Positions 1 to 8,785 are shown, counted from the stretch's first letter. The stretch is DNA of 64,000 nt from Pontixanthobacter rizhaonensis (GCF_012972675.1 NZ_JABCRE010000003.1:248001-312000), one strand, 5' to 3'. Program-made: numbers and translations. The notes: generated from the letters alone by a model not told the origin.

Positions 1-455
1 AACGCACCCGCATTGTCGCGGGCACCTGCCGCTACCAACGCGACATTGGTTCCATGACTATCTTCCGCTTGCGCGGTTCCGTTGCCCGCCACCGACGTAG
101 AGTCCACGTGAATCCTTCCGTCGAACTCCGGACTATCAAGGTCAATCCCAGTGTCGATAATCGCAATCAGAGAACCGGTTCCCGTAATACCACCTTCCCA
201 AGCAGATACGGCATTGTGAAAATCCGGCCCTTCAGATCGCCGGAACTCAGCGGTGTCGAAGTTCGTCGCCGACGGAGGGGGTGGTGGGGGAGGAGGCGGC
301 GGAGGTGGGGGAGGTGGGGGAGGCGGAGGTGGTACACTGATCGGCCCACCCATTGAACCACTGCTCCCCCCACCACCACAAGCTGACAGCAAAGCCAATG
401 CGGCCAAGCAAGAAGCAATTTTAAATCCAATTTGGGCTGAACGCGGACCAACCAT
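1..455 (-). CDS. Subtilisin-like (S8) serine protease lipoprotein, partial
   Basis: Secreted or outer-membrane-attached peptidase, N-terminal 151 residues only; the gene runs off the left edge. Seen: a signal peptide with lipobox LLSAC (Cys26), a Gly/Ser stretch, a run of 20 prolines (bases 273-332), then the start of a peptidase S8 fold with the catalytic Asp in AIIDTGID and the catalytic His in DSHGTNVA. The Ser motif lies outside the window. The ATG at 455 is preceded by AAGGA at suitable spacing. Sphingomonad proteins of this layout often end in an autotransporter beta-barrel, but that part cannot be seen here. The poly-Pro run would act as a rigid spacer between lipid anchor and protease (inference). 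Confidence 0.85.
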   Translation of the reverse strand, partial: MVGPRSAQIGFKIASCLAALALLSACGGGGSSGSMGGPISVPPPPPPPPPPPPPPPPPPPPSATNFDTAEFRRSEGPDFHNAVSAWEGGITGTGSLIAIIDTGIDLDSPEFDGRIHVDSTSVAGNGTAQAEDSHGTNVALVAAGARDNAGA

Positions 456-638
456 GGTTTCTATCCTTATTGACCCACCCCTAAGCGATGCGAGCATAGG
501 ATGAATTGCAGGCCCGGGTAAAGACATGGTTTCGCGGCAAAATTAACGGCCTGATTTCTGTTGCTTTTCTATCCGTACCGCTTGCCGCGCGATTGGTCCC
601 CCGCTAGGCGCTGGGAAATTCTATTATCGGAGCCTGTG

Positions 639-1478
639 ATGACCACCACTCTTGAAAACACCATCAATGCTGCTTGGGAAGACCGTGCGAATGTCACGCA
701 AGACAGTGCGGACGTTCGCGAAGCTGTGAACGCGGCGCTGGCAATGATTGACGATGGTAGCGCCCGAGTGGCTGAGCCCGATGGCAATGGCGGTTGGACA
801 GTCAATCAATGGCTAAAGAAAGCCGTCCTGCTATCATTCCGCCTTAACGACAACGCTATTATCGATGGCGGTTCTGCCGGAGCGCCAGGGTTTGACAAGG
901 TGCCATCCAAATTTGCAGGCTGGAGTGACGCACAATTCCGCGAAGCGGGTTTCCGCGTGGTTCCCGGTGCAATTGCCCGGCAAGGAAGCCACATTGGCAA
1001 GAATGTCGTTTTGATGCCGAGCTTTGTGAACATCGGGGCCTATGTTGGTGATGGGACCATGATCGACACATGGGCATCCGTCGGAAGCTGCGCCCAGATT
1101 GGCGAGGGATGTCATATCTCCGCAGGCGCTGGAATTGGCGGCGTGCTGGAACCCATGCAAGCGAACCCGACGATCATCGGTGATAATTGCTTTATCGGTG
1201 CACGCTCCGAAATTGTCGAAGGCGTGATCGTTGGTGAGGGAAGTGTGGTTGCGATGGGCGTGTTCATCACCCAATCGACCAAAATCGTAAACCGTGAAAC
1301 CGGCGAAATTCTAACCGGTCACATCCCGCCCTATAGTGTGGTTGTTCCAGGCGCCTTGCCTGGCAAACCGTTGCCAGACGGCACGCCTGGGCCATCGCTG
1401 GCATGTGCGGTAATTGTTAAAACAGTTGATGCACAAACCCGCTCAAAGACCGGAATTAACGAGCTGTTGCGCGACTAA
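639..1478 (+). CDS. dapD: 2,3,4,5-tetrahydropyridine-2,6-dicarboxylate N-succinyltransferase
   Basis: Cytoplasmic enzyme of the succinylase branch of lysine/diaminopimelate synthesis; it transfers succinyl from succinyl-CoA to tetrahydrodipicolinate. The 279-residue length fits DapD. The middle shows the left-handed beta-helix hexapeptide repeats ([51 protein letters not shown]) typical of the family. The reading frame is open upstream to 561, but the ATG at 639 is preferred because the [10 protein letters not shown]-terminus matches DapD length and GGAG lies six bases upstream. It is a single gene with no obvious operon partner; dapE/dapC are not in the window. Confidence 0.95.
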   Translation: MTTTLENTINAAWEDRANVTQDSADVREAVNAALAMIDDGSARVAEPDGNGGWTVNQWLKKAVLLSFRLNDNAIIDGGSAGAPGFDKVPSKFAGWSDAQFREAGFRVVPGAIARQGSHIGKNVVLMPSFVNIGAYVGDGTMIDTWASVGSCAQIGEGCHISAGAGIGGVLEPMQANPTIIGDNCFIGARSEIVEGVIVGEGSVVAMGVFITQSTKIVNRETGEILTGHIPPYSVVVPGALPGKPLPDGTPGPSLACAVIVKTVDAQTRSKTGINELLRD

Positions 1479-1493
1479 TCGCATAGCTTTCTC

Positions 1494-1518
1494 GGAACTG
1501 TTGCTCGCACAGTCCATT
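1494..1518 (+). promoter_or_regulatory. Possible EcfG-type promoter (GGAAC-N16-CATT)
   Basis: GGAAC at 1494-1498, 16 bases, then CATT at 1515-1518, about 35 bases before the ATG of the 50-aa membrane protein gene. The -35 is a perfect match to the general stress sigma factor motif; the -10 deviates from CGTT by one base. The same CATT variant occurs before the fasciclin gene and before the candidate sRNA near phyR. The call is inference from pattern only. Confidence 0.45.
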
Positions 1519-1553
1519 GGTTTTGTAACGCAACACCAAATGGGAAAGATTTT

Positions 1554-1706
1554 ATGCATAAAGAAGGCAACGAAATTCACGTAACCGAACAAGAGGCGAG
1601 TGCTGGTAAAAAAGACGGCGTCATGCGGTGGGTGCTCGGCATAAGCCTGACTGGGGCGGTGATCGCCATGTCGATCGTGTGGATTATCCCAGCGCTAACC
1701 TCGTAA
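1554..1706 (+). CDS. Small single-pass membrane protein, 50 aa
   Basis: Unrecognised short protein. The first 24 residues are polar and charged, then a hydrophobic segment (about residues 25-46, WVLGISLTGAVIAMSIVWII) predicts one transmembrane helix, with only four residues after it. ATG at 1554 follows GGGAAAG. The stop at 1706 is five bases before the next start, so it is probably co-transcribed with the DUF2945 gene. A GGAAC-N16-CATT motif upstream suggests stress control (inference). No function can be assigned. Confidence 0.6.
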   Translation: MHKEGNEIHVTEQEASAGKKDGVMRWVLGISLTGAVIAMSIVWIIPALTS

Positions 1707-1711
1707 GCAGC

Positions 1712-1942
1712 ATGGCGAATTCGAATAAGTTTCAGACGAACCAGTACGTGAAGTGGAACTGGGGTGACGGCGAAGGCACAGGTCAAATCGCCGAAAAGTT
1801 TGAACGCAGCGTGACGCGCACTTTGCAGGGGACGGAAGTCACCCGCAATGGCGACAGCGATGACCCTGCTTACCTCGTAACGCAAGACAGCGGAGATCAG
1901 GTGTTAAAGCTCGGGTCCGAACTGAAAGCGGCGAATGACTAG
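1712..1942 (+). CDS. DUF2945 / HVA1 family protein
   Basis: 76-residue soluble protein. The core FQTNQYVKWNWGDGEGTGQI, the following VTRTLQG and the late YLVTQDSGDQVLKLGSEL match the small DUF2945 (hypervirulence-associated, Tudor-like) family, whose molecular role is not established. ATG at 1712 is chosen over the open frame back to 1628 because the family begins close to this Met and the upstream stretch is already coding in another frame (the 50-aa gene). It forms a two-gene unit with that gene. In other bacteria such genes often sit near stress genes, which fits the motif upstream of the pair. Confidence 0.8.
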   Translation: MANSNKFQTNQYVKWNWGDGEGTGQIAEKFERSVTRTLQGTEVTRNGDSDDPAYLVTQDSGDQVLKLGSELKAAND

Positions 1943-1973
1943 CTTAGCCCAGACCCGCAGATAGTTTGCCGCG

Positions 1974-3224
1974 CTAGGGGATACGGGTTTCTATCGGTGG
2001 TTGATCAGCGACGCTGAGCTTATATGCTTCCGCTGCCCGCATGACCCGCATCATATTACCGAAGGATATCTGCTCCAGTTCGTTTTGCGTGTAGCCGCGA
2101 CGCGCCAGTTCTTTGAACAAGGCGGGGTATGTAGACACATCTTCCAACCCGTCCGGGGCAAAGGGGATGCCATCATAGTCCCCGCCAATACCGATACTGG
2201 CCACACCCGCGATCGAACGAACGTGATCTATATGATCCGCCATATCGCCAATATCCGCAGTCGGCAGCGGGTTTTCTTGGTCCCATAGCACCAGCCCAGC
2301 CTCCACTGCTTCGGGCTGACCTTGCCACAAAGCCTTTAGCCGCGCTTCCTCCGCTGACCTGCCAGCATTCCATTTACGGGCAGGTTCGCTCAAAAATCCC
2401 GGAACCGCTGTCACCATAATGATGCCGCCATTCTGGGGCAGCCGCCGTAAGACGTCATCGGGCACATTGCGCGCATGACCGTTGATTGCACGGGCTGAAG
2501 AATGACTGAAAATGACCGGTGCCTTTGCAACGTCCAATGCATCGTTCATTGCATCTTCGCTGACGTGGCTGAGATCCACCAGCATACCGATCCGGTTCAT
2601 TTCGCGGACGATATCTTTGCCGAACTCCGTTAAGCCGCCATGTTCTGGCGTGTCTGTCGCGCTATCCGCCCATGGGGTATTCTTGGAGTGCGTCAGCGTC
2701 ATGTACCGCGCGCCAAGATCATAGGTCTGCCGCAGAACAGCGAGGCTTGAGCCGATAGAATGCCCGCCTTCCATTCCTAACAGTGACGCGATTTTACCGC
2801 CATCCATCGCCGCAACGACGTCGTCTGCTGTCAGCGCCAAGGCAAGGTCATTGGGATAGCGTTCGATTAAACGCTTGGTTACATCGATTTGCTCAACAAC
2901 CGCTTGCACAGCCTCCGGCTCGCTGAGCGAAGCGGAAACGTAAACGGACCACCACTGCGCGCCGACTTTCCCTTCGCGCAGACGCACAAGGTCCGTGTGC
3001 ATTGTTCGGCCTTCGGGGTGCGTTTCCCCAGTGCCAGAAGTATCTTCAAAATCGAACGCGTTAATTTCATTGCCAAATCGGGCACGCAACTGGATTGGAA
3101 CATCATTATGGCCATCCCAGATCGGAGCGGCTTCAAGCGCAGCAGCCGCAACGTCCTCTGGTGTTTCTGCCCAGACAGGGCTTACCCACAGTGCGATCAG
3201 TGGCAAAATGGCGAGCTTTTTCAT
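1974..3224 (-). CDS. Membrane dipeptidase (peptidase M19)
   Basis: Zinc dipeptidase of the renal dipeptidase family, 416 residues, hydrolysing dipeptides in the periplasm. A Sec signal peptide ends near VWAE (residue 20). Metal ligands are visible: H39-x-D41 in WDGHNDVP, the bridging Glu in GMEGGHSIG, His in DLSHVSEDA, and His in [21 protein letters not shown]. The late GIGGDYDGI is also a family hallmark. ATG at 3224 has a normal signal peptide directly after it. It is transcribed alone, divergent from the DoxX gene. Confidence 0.93.
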   Translation of the reverse strand: MKKLAILPLIALWVSPVWAETPEDVAAAALEAAPIWDGHNDVPIQLRARFGNEINAFDFEDTSGTGETHPEGRTMHTDLVRLREGKVGAQWWSVYVSASLSEPEAVQAVVEQIDVTKRLIERYPNDLALALTADDVVAAMDGGKIASLLGMEGGHSIGSSLAVLRQTYDLGARYMTLTHSKNTPWADSATDTPEHGGLTEFGKDIVREMNRIGMLVDLSHVSEDAMNDALDVAKAPVIFSHSSARAINGHARNVPDDVLRRLPQNGGIIMVTAVPGFLSEPARKWNAGRSAEEARLKALWQGQPEAVEAGLVLWDQENPLPTADIGDMADHIDHVRSIAGVASIGIGGDYDGIPFAPDGLEDVSTYPALFKELARRGYTQNELEQISFGNMMRVMRAAEAYKLSVADQPPIETRIP

Positions 3225-3320
3225 TTACGGTCTCCGGAACATCAGCCTAAGGATATCGCATGGACACTACCGCAATTGGTGACAGTTGAAAGGGTAGCTT
3301 GAAATCGGGGAACCACCACA

Positions 3321-3719
3321 ATGATACGCAGCATTCTGCTTTGGATCTTGGCAATATTCTATGCCTATGCCGGATATGCCCATCTGGCATCGCCAGAATT
3401 CTTCATGCGGATAATGCCGGGTTGGGTGCCCTTCCCGTTAGAAGTTGTCTATTTCACCGGGGTGGCAGAATTGCTCGGGGCTATCGGGCTAATCCAGCCG
3501 TGGTATCCGCAGCTGCGTAAAGCGGCCGGCATTGGGCTGGCACTATACGCATTATGCGTATGGCCAGCGAATATTCACCATATGATGTTGGATTGGGGAG
3601 CGGATAGCGGATCAAATCTTGCCTATCATGTCCCCCGTATGATCGCGCAGCCGATTATAATCTGGCTGGCATTATGGGTAAGCGGAACGACCAATTGGCC
3701 GTTCCGCCCGAAACCCTAG
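3321..3719 (+). CDS. DoxX-like integral membrane protein
   Basis: 132 residues, four predicted membrane helices (about 5-22, 44-62, 70-86 and 104-122). GVAELLGAIGLI and the HHMML segment are typical of DoxX/DoxD-like proteins, annotated as membrane subunits of quinone-linked systems, but the function of this branch is unknown. It ends five bases before the convergent SWIB gene. Confidence 0.8.
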   Translation: MIRSILLWILAIFYAYAGYAHLASPEFFMRIMPGWVPFPLEVVYFTGVAELLGAIGLIQPWYPQLRKAAGIGLALYALCVWPANIHHMMLDWGADSGSNLAYHVPRMIAQPIIIWLALWVSGTTNWPFRPKP

Positions 3720-3724
3720 ATCAC

Positions 3725-3976
3725 TTAGGTGAGGTGCTTAGACACCGCAGCAGTCATCTTGAACATGGAGATTTGGTCTTTACCAATCACAGCGCTCAAT
3801 TTCGCGTCAGGATTGATCTGACGCTTGTCTTTGCTGTCCTGCAGATCATTGCCTTTAATGTATTCCCAAATTTTGGAAGTTACTTGAGCGCGTGTCATCG
3901 GGCCTTTGCCGATTACGTTCTCAAGATCACCTGACAAAGTCACAGGTTTCTGAAGTGCATTGTTTTTACCAGCCAT
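3725..3976 (-). CDS. SWIB/MDM2 domain protein
   Basis: 83 residues, almost entirely one SWIB domain: LQKPVTLSGDLENVIGKGPMTRAQVTSKIWEYIKGNDLQDSKDKRQI, then DAKLSAVIGKDQISMFKM. In eukaryotes the fold belongs to chromatin remodelling subunits; the bacterial stand-alone forms (also in chlamydiae and sphingomonads) have no settled role, though DNA topology or chromatin-like function has been proposed. The start at 3976 is preceded by AAGGATAT. Confidence 0.92.
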   Translation of the reverse strand: MAGKNNALQKPVTLSGDLENVIGKGPMTRAQVTSKIWEYIKGNDLQDSKDKRQINPDAKLSAVIGKDQISMFKMTAAVSKHLT

Positions 3977-4037
3977 AATTATATCCTTTCCAGATTGGCA
4001 TTAGTTAATAATCGAAATTCATCCTCTCCCCGCATCA

Positions 4038-4640
4038 TCATTCGTCATCACCCTCCTCATCCTCCCATTCCTCCCTTTTATAGGTGGCGGTGAGGATGTT
4101 AGCGGCCGTGACCTGACCTTTCATTGACTGGATGAGATCGGCCATTTTCGCGCCGGGCATTACAGTCATAGGGAGGTCGAGTGCGAAGATTTGAAATACG
4201 TATCGGTGCGGTTCATCATCTTGAGGCGGTTCTGGCAATAGCCATTCCGAATTGTGTTTGGCATTCTTGCCAACGCGAGGGGGCGCTTCGCCTTCCAGCA
4301 GCTTGCCCTTTTGACCGGGAAGACCCCAAACCGCCCAATGCAGTGTCGGCGTATCCCCATTGGCATCTGCATCTTGAACAATAATGACAATTTCTTGCGC
4401 ACCTGGCGGCGGCGCAGACCATTCGAGAGGAGGCGCAACCGCATCTTCCTCGTCTGCGGTAAAACAAGGGTCCAGCTCTTCTCCATTATCGAAAGCCGGA
4501 CTGGAGAAAGCAAATCCACCACGCGCAAAGCTGCGTTGGTCGGCAAGCTCTGCAATAAGTAGTTTGGCCGCGTGCTTGGGCATTCCAGCGCCAGTGCTCG
4601 CTAGAGCTGTACCAAGCCAATCGGGAACAGTTGCAGACAT
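4038..4640 (-). CDS. YbhB/YbcL family Raf kinase inhibitor-like (PEBP) protein
   Basis: 200 residues. The central region FSSPAFDNGEELDPCFTADEEDAVAPPLEWSAPPPGAQEIVIIVQDADA and LHWAVWGLP match the phosphatidylethanolamine-binding protein fold of YbhB/YbcL. No signal peptide, so cytoplasmic. An extra N-terminal 40 residues and an acidic tail (EEWEDEEGDDE) are longer than the usual ~160-residue bacterial member. Physiological function is unknown in bacteria. Confidence 0.88.
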   Translation of the reverse strand: MSATVPDWLGTALASTGAGMPKHAAKLLIAELADQRSFARGGFAFSSPAFDNGEELDPCFTADEEDAVAPPLEWSAPPPGAQEIVIIVQDADANGDTPTLHWAVWGLPGQKGKLLEGEAPPRVGKNAKHNSEWLLPEPPQDDEPHRYVFQIFALDLPMTVMPGAKMADLIQSMKGQVTAANILTATYKREEWEDEEGDDE

Positions 4641-4892
4641 TAAATTCTCTCTCCTTGAAATATCAGACTAGGCCCCTTGGCGAGAGGCGGCGAGTGCACG
4701 CGAGCGTAAAATTCGGGTTTTCCACCGCTCCGACGGAATTATACCGGCTATTTGCGCCGATTTACGGACTAGAGACGTAAAATCATTGGTGATTGCTTGC
4801 CCCAATAGCAAACGCAAGGCATCCTTTAGCTTGTGGGAGACTGCGCTGATTCCGGGCCGATTCTGGATCGCGCAATAACCGGAGTGATTTAC

Positions 4893-6341
4893 ATGAGTAT
4901 CGGTCGCAACATTCTCAGCCTGACACTTGCGTTGTCTCTGGCCGCCTGCGGTGGCGGCGATTCCTCCCCCTCGGGACCGGTAGCAGGTGGCGGTGGCAGC
5001 TCTAGCAGCGGCGGCGGCGGCAGTACGCCAGGATGCTCTCTGATAGAGCGTCAAAACTTTGCTCTTAGTGTCCTTGATGAATGGTATCTGTTTCCGAACT
5101 TGCTGGACCGTTCGGTTCAGCCTGAAAACTTCAACGATGTGCAATCCTACCTCGATGCTTTGGTCGCACCGGCCCGTGCACAAAACCGTGACAAGGGCTT
5201 CACGTTCATTACCTCAATCGCCGAAGAAAATGCCTTCTTTGCCTCAGGCTCCAGCGCAGGCTTTGGCATTCGTCTGGCATATGACACGGTCAACAATCGT
5301 GTGTTTGTGATTGAAGCTTTCGAAAATGCGCCTGCATTCGCGGCTGGCTTTGACCGCGGCGTCGAATTGCTCTCGGTTGGTACATCGGCAAGCTCGCTCG
5401 AAATGATTGGTACCATTATGGCAGCAGAAGGCCCACAAGGGGTCGTCAATCGACTGGGAGCATCAGAGGCAGGGATCGCCAGAACCTTCCAGATCCGGTC
5501 TGTAGACGGGACTGACAGCCAGACAACCGTAACGAAAGCGGAATATCCTCTTGATCCTGTATCCGATCGATACGGCGCCAGGGTGTTTAACGATAATGGC
5601 AAACCAGTTGGGTATCTTAACCTAAGGACATTTATTGGGTCGGCGGATCAGAACTTACGGGCGGCCTTTGCCAGCTTCCGCAGCCAAGGCGTGAACGAGG
5701 TCATTTTGGATTTGCGTTACAATGGTGGCGGTCTCGTCAGTATTGCAGAGCTATTTGGTGACTTGATGGCTCGCAATCGTACAGGGCAAGTGTTCAGCCG
5801 AACCGTTTTGCGCCCAAGCAAGTCCAGCGAAAACAGTACACGCAGCTTTACAGCTCAACCAGAAGCCATTTCCGTGACAAAAATTGCGGTGATCGGTCGA
5901 GGCGGTACCGCTTCGGCAAGTGAGTTGGTGACGAACGCCTTCATCCCGTATGTCGGCAATAATCTGGCATTGGTTGGCACCAACACATCGGGCAAGCCCG
6001 TAGGGCAATTTGGCTTTGATCTGGCAGCTTGCGATGACCGGATCAGAGCGGTCACTTTCCAGACAGTCAATGCTGATGGCAATGGCGAGTATTTTGATGG
6101 ATTGGCTAGTGTTGTTCCCAATACATGTAGCGCAGAGGACGACATATCCAACCAATTGGGCGATCCCGCAGAGGACTCTATCGCGACTGCGTTAGAGTTT
6201 TTGCGTACAGGAGCCGCAACATGCTCGCCCATTACCGGTACACCGGGTGTACAAGGCGCGCGGAGCATTCGTAGCACTCGCCAACTGCTCGAACCGGTCA
6301 GCCCATCTGCTGCACAACGCGAAGTACCCGGGCTGTTCTAA
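4893..6341 (+). CDS. S41 family peptidase (CTPase-like), lipoprotein
   Basis: 482 residues. Lipobox LSLAAC (Cys19), then a Gly/Ser-rich linker (to about residue 45), an N-terminal helical region, a PDZ-like segment (SAGFGIRLAYD to GFDRGVELLSVG), and the S41 protease core with NEVILDLRYNGGG and GGTASASELVTNAF, where the nucleophilic Ser lies. It is expected to be an envelope-anchored serine protease acting on unfolded C-termini. The frame is open back to 4833, but the ATG at 4893 has GGAG upstream and gives a clean lipoprotein signal. Confidence 0.9.
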   Translation: MSIGRNILSLTLALSLAACGGGDSSPSGPVAGGGGSSSSGGGGSTPGCSLIERQNFALSVLDEWYLFPNLLDRSVQPENFNDVQSYLDALVAPARAQNRDKGFTFITSIAEENAFFASGSSAGFGIRLAYDTVNNRVFVIEAFENAPAFAAGFDRGVELLSVGTSASSLEMIGTIMAAEGPQGVVNRLGASEAGIARTFQIRSVDGTDSQTTVTKAEYPLDPVSDRYGARVFNDNGKPVGYLNLRTFIGSADQNLRAAFASFRSQGVNEVILDLRYNGGGLVSIAELFGDLMARNRTGQVFSRTVLRPSKSSENSTRSFTAQPEAISVTKIAVIGRGGTASASELVTNAFIPYVGNNLALVGTNTSGKPVGQFGFDLAACDDRIRAVTFQTVNADGNGEYFDGLASVVPNTCSAEDDISNQLGDPAEDSIATALEFLRTGAATCSPITGTPGVQGARSIRSTRQLLEPVSPSAAQREVPGLF

Positions 6342-6353
6342 GAAAGAACCTCG

Positions 6354-6704
6354 ATGAAAGAAGAGAAAACATACACTTCATTCGCCGAGTTCTGGCCGTT
6401 CTATTTACGTGAGCATTCCCTGCCGAAAACGCGGGCCCTCCATTATATTGGCACGACATTGGTGATCGCCGTTGCGCTATTCGCAGTTTGGGCCGGTATT
6501 AATTCCGGCAATTGGTGGTGGCTGGCCCTGATGCCAATAGCGGGGTATTTTTTCGCCTGGGTTGCGCATTTCACGGTCGAGAAGAACCGCCCCGCCACCT
6601 TCACCTATCCAATGTGGAGCTTAGCCGCAGATTTCAAAATGTACTGGATGTGGTTGACCCGCCGATTGGATGGAGAATTGGAGAGAGCGGGCGTTTCCAA
6701 ATGA
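6354..6704 (+). CDS. DUF962 / Mpo1-like membrane protein
   Basis: 116 residues, three hydrophobic segments. The start KTYTSFAEFWPFYLREHSLPKTRALHYIGTT and the later AWVAHFTVEKNRPATFTYPMWSLAADFKMYW are characteristic of DUF962, whose yeast member Mpo1 is an Fe-dependent dioxygenase acting on 2-hydroxy fatty acids; conserved His residues (H18-type and AHF) are present. It follows the S41 gene by 12 bases and may be co-transcribed. The bacterial role is inferred only. Confidence 0.85.
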   Translation: MKEEKTYTSFAEFWPFYLREHSLPKTRALHYIGTTLVIAVALFAVWAGINSGNWWWLALMPIAGYFFAWVAHFTVEKNRPATFTYPMWSLAADFKMYWMWLTRRLDGELERAGVSK

Positions 6705-6725
6705 GCGGGACCCCTTAACTGAATA

Positions 6726-6760
6726 AAAAAGCGGCCCCGCCGAAACGGAGCCGCTTTTCA
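6726..6760. terminator. Bidirectional intrinsic terminator
   Basis: Stem AAAAGCGGC / GCCGCTTTT with inner CCCCG/CGGAG pairing, A-tract on the left and T-tract on the right, placed between the convergent DUF962 and fasciclin genes. Confidence 0.85.
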
Positions 6761-6781
6761 CAAGTCATGTTACGTGCGCGA

Positions 6782-7360
6782 TTAACCCGGCATAACCACC
6801 GTATCGATCACATGAACAACACCGTTCGATGCTTCGATATCGGTCGCCGTAATCGTCGATGTATTACCAGCGGCATCGGTCAAAATCACTGCTTCGCCAT
6901 CGACTGACGCTGTCAGCTTACTGCCGTTTACGGTTGTCAGCTCGGCTGTACCTTCACCCGCAGCAATCGCTTCGCCCAACGCTTCTGCCGAAGTTTCTCC
7001 GGCGACCACGTGATATGTCAAAATACCAACCAATGTCGCCTTGCTTTCTGGCTTGGTTAGCTCTTCCAATGTGCCTTCAGGCAATTTGGCAAAAGCCGCA
7101 TTCGTAGGTGCAAATACCGTGAACGGGCCTTCACCGCTTAGTGTTTCAGCCAGATCGGCAGCGGTTACGGCAGTGACGAGTGTCGAGAAGTCTTCGTTGC
7201 CGGCCGCAACGTCGACGATTGTGCCAACGTCAGTTGCAGCTTCTGTGGCATCTGCACTGGTGACTTGGGCTGTTTCAGCCGTTTCCGAATTATCAACTGC
7301 ATCACCACAAGCGGCTAAAGCGAGAGCCGAAGCCAGTGCCGGAATTGCAAACATTTTCAT
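6782..7360 (-). CDS. Fasciclin (FAS1) domain lipoprotein
   Basis: 192 residues. Lipobox LALAAC (Cys18), a Thr/Ala/Glu-rich linker, then one complete FAS1 domain from about residue 50: FSTLVTAVTAADLAETL, GPFTVFAPTNAAF, LVGILTYHVV and GVVHVIDTVVMPG. FAS1 proteins are cell-surface adhesion or ligand-binding modules. An open frame exists to 7456, but ATG at 7360 has AAGGA nine bases upstream and yields the lipoprotein signal. A GGAAC-N16-CATT motif lies about 65 bases upstream, suggesting stress regulation (inference). Confidence 0.93.
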   Translation of the reverse strand: MKMFAIPALASALALAACGDAVDNSETAETAQVTSADATEAATDVGTIVDVAAGNEDFSTLVTAVTAADLAETLSGEGPFTVFAPTNAAFAKLPEGTLEELTKPESKATLVGILTYHVVAGETSAEALGEAIAAGEGTAELTTVNGSKLTASVDGEAVILTDAAGNTSTITATDIEASNGVVHVIDTVVMPG

Positions 7361-7425
7361 AAATCGTAGTCCTTGAATAACTATAAGGGGGGAGACACAC
7401 CGCCTCCGCAGCATGTGTTGAATGT

Positions 7426-7450
7426 AATGCATCGGCCAGAGCCTGGTTCC
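7426..7450 (-). promoter_or_regulatory. Possible EcfG-type promoter of the fasciclin gene
   Basis: On the minus strand GGAAC (7450-7446), 16 bases, CATT (7429-7426). It would start transcription near 7418, giving a leader of about 60 bases. Same -10 variant as at 1494 and 59774. Confidence 0.45.
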
Positions 7451-7537
7451 AAACAATCTTAATCGAGATTGACTGACCGGACACTTAGGCAGACGGTACT
7501 AAGGCAGTACATCGTAAGATACGGAAGGCAATGTGGT

Positions 7538-7987
7538 ATGGATGCACATCATTCAAAATTGGGATCAGTATCAGGCACTTGCTTGTGCAATGCTGTATCC
7601 ATTACGCTAACGGAGGCCGCCCCGCTGGTCGATGTGTGTCACTGCACAATGTGCCGGACATGGGGAGGCGGGCCGTTCATGGGAGTGAGCGGGGCAAGTT
7701 TTAATCTCTCCGGTGCCGATCACGTAACCAGCTATGCAAGTTCCGATTGGGCGGAGCGGGCATTCTGCAAAACATGCGGGACCAACCTATGGTACCGTTT
7801 CGTCCCCAGCGACCATTACAGCTTTGCTGCCGGCCTATTTGATTTGGGGAAGTCCGCAGAAATAGAGCAACAGATTTTCGCCGACGAGAAACCCGCCTTT
7901 TATGATTTCGCGCAAAATACGCCGATGAAGACCGGCGCCGAAATTATCGCAGAGGCGATTGCTGCCGGTCATACATTTGACGACTAG
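7538..7987 (+). CDS. GFA family protein (glutathione-dependent formaldehyde-activating-like)
   Basis: 149 residues, cytoplasmic. The zinc-binding cysteines of the family are visible: C15-L-C17 (GTCLCNAV), C34-H-C36-x-x-C39 (VCHCTMC), and AFCKTCGTNLWYR. Most members of this family are of unknown substrate; true formaldehyde activation is established for few. ATG at 7538 is preferred over the open frame from 7469 since GGAAGG lies about nine bases upstream and the family begins shortly before GxCxCxAV. Confidence 0.88.
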   Translation: MDAHHSKLGSVSGTCLCNAVSITLTEAAPLVDVCHCTMCRTWGGGPFMGVSGASFNLSGADHVTSYASSDWAERAFCKTCGTNLWYRFVPSDHYSFAAGLFDLGKSAEIEQQIFADEKPAFYDFAQNTPMKTGAEIIAEAIAAGHTFDD

Positions 7988-8020
7988 CTCAGCAATCAAG
8001 CCTGAACTTCGCGGTGACTA

Positions 8021-8257
8021 TTAAGCGACGGCTTCCGGTTGAGCGGCGGCTGCTTCGGCAGCTTCTGCCTGACGTTTTTCACGCTCTTCTTTCGCCACTT
8101 CGCGCTCTTGCTCCATCTGCAACGCACGATCAGCCATTTCACGCCAAGCTGTCTCTGAACGCAAAGCCCGCTCTCGGACATTATCCAATGTCGCTTTGGC
8201 GGCTTCCGCAGCAGCTTCGTTGGCGCGGGTGTTATAAAATTCGTAATTCTGGCTCAA
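8021..8257 (-). CDS. Small coiled-coil protein, 78 aa
   Basis: Unrecognised by function. Nearly all helical and charged, rich in Ala, Glu and Arg (RANEAAAEAAKATLDNVRERALRSE, EQEREVAKEEREKRQAEAAEAAAA), predicting a coiled coil. The start codon is TTG at 8257, supported by GGAGA eight bases upstream; no ATG is available. Similar short proteins are common in sphingomonads. No neighbours suggest a role. Confidence 0.65.
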   Translation of the reverse strand: MSQNYEFYNTRANEAAAEAAKATLDNVRERALRSETAWREMADRALQMEQEREVAKEEREKRQAEAAEAAAAQPEAVA

Positions 8258-8334
8258 AATATTTCTCCTGCTGGTGTCACTGAATGACCGGATGCGGAGG
8301 CATGGTTGCTCCCCGCATCCGGAGTTTCAGTGCG

Positions 8335-8541
8335 TTATGCAGCAGACAGATTGACCGCCGACATTTTGCCGTTGCGGCCTTCTTCGAGGTCGTAATTCAC
8401 GCGCTGCTCTTTATCGAGCGTTTGCATGCCGGCTGCGTGAACCGCTGTGATGTGCACGAATGCATCATCGCCGCCGTCTTCAGGCTGGATGAAACCATAG
8501 CCTTTGTCGCCGTTGAAAAATTTTACTGTACCGATAGTCAT
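8335..8541 (-). CDS. Cold-shock domain protein
   Basis: 68 residues, one cold-shock domain: GTVKFFNGDKGYGFIQPEDGG with RNP1 (KGYGFI) and RNP2 (DAFVHI), ending in an Ala-rich tail. An RNA chaperone binding single-stranded nucleic acids. ATG at 8541 with AGGAACGCC upstream decides the start; the longer open frame to 8664 is not needed. The 240 bases upstream hold no gene and could include a long 5' leader, as often seen for csp genes. Confidence 0.95.
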   Translation of the reverse strand: MTIGTVKFFNGDKGYGFIQPEDGGDDAFVHITAVHAAGMQTLDKEQRVNYDLEEGRNGKMSAVNLSAA

Positions 8542-8785
8542 TATGGCGTTCCTTTCGAGAACGATATTCCTAGCACGGCGGAACTGCCGGGCATGGGGGT
8601 ATGCGTCAGATCGTGAAATGAAAGGAAGTCGTCGCCAGTGTAAGAAACGGAGCGCATGACGCATCCAATTTCGTAGTCATAGTACCGAAGTCCGTCGCAA
8701 TTTTCGACGTCAGCTAAGCGCTTATAACATAACCCTGAGGATTCGCCTAATTGATCGTTCCAAACGCTTCAAATGCGCCAGTAAA

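Noticed and set aside
253-504. Plus-strand frame with a run of more than 20 glycines
   Set aside because: It is the antisense of the poly-proline spacer of the subtilase lipoprotein, which has a ribosome site, lipobox and catalytic motifs on the minus strand.
3236-3260. GGAAC upstream of the DoxX gene
   Set aside because: No CGTT- or CATT-like box at 16-17 bases; the sequence there is CGCA.
4668-5183. Minus-strand frame of 171 codons
   Set aside because: Most of it lies opposite the N-terminus of the S41 protease gene. The last 65 codons in the intergenic gap look protein-like but have no start codon or ribosome site of their own.
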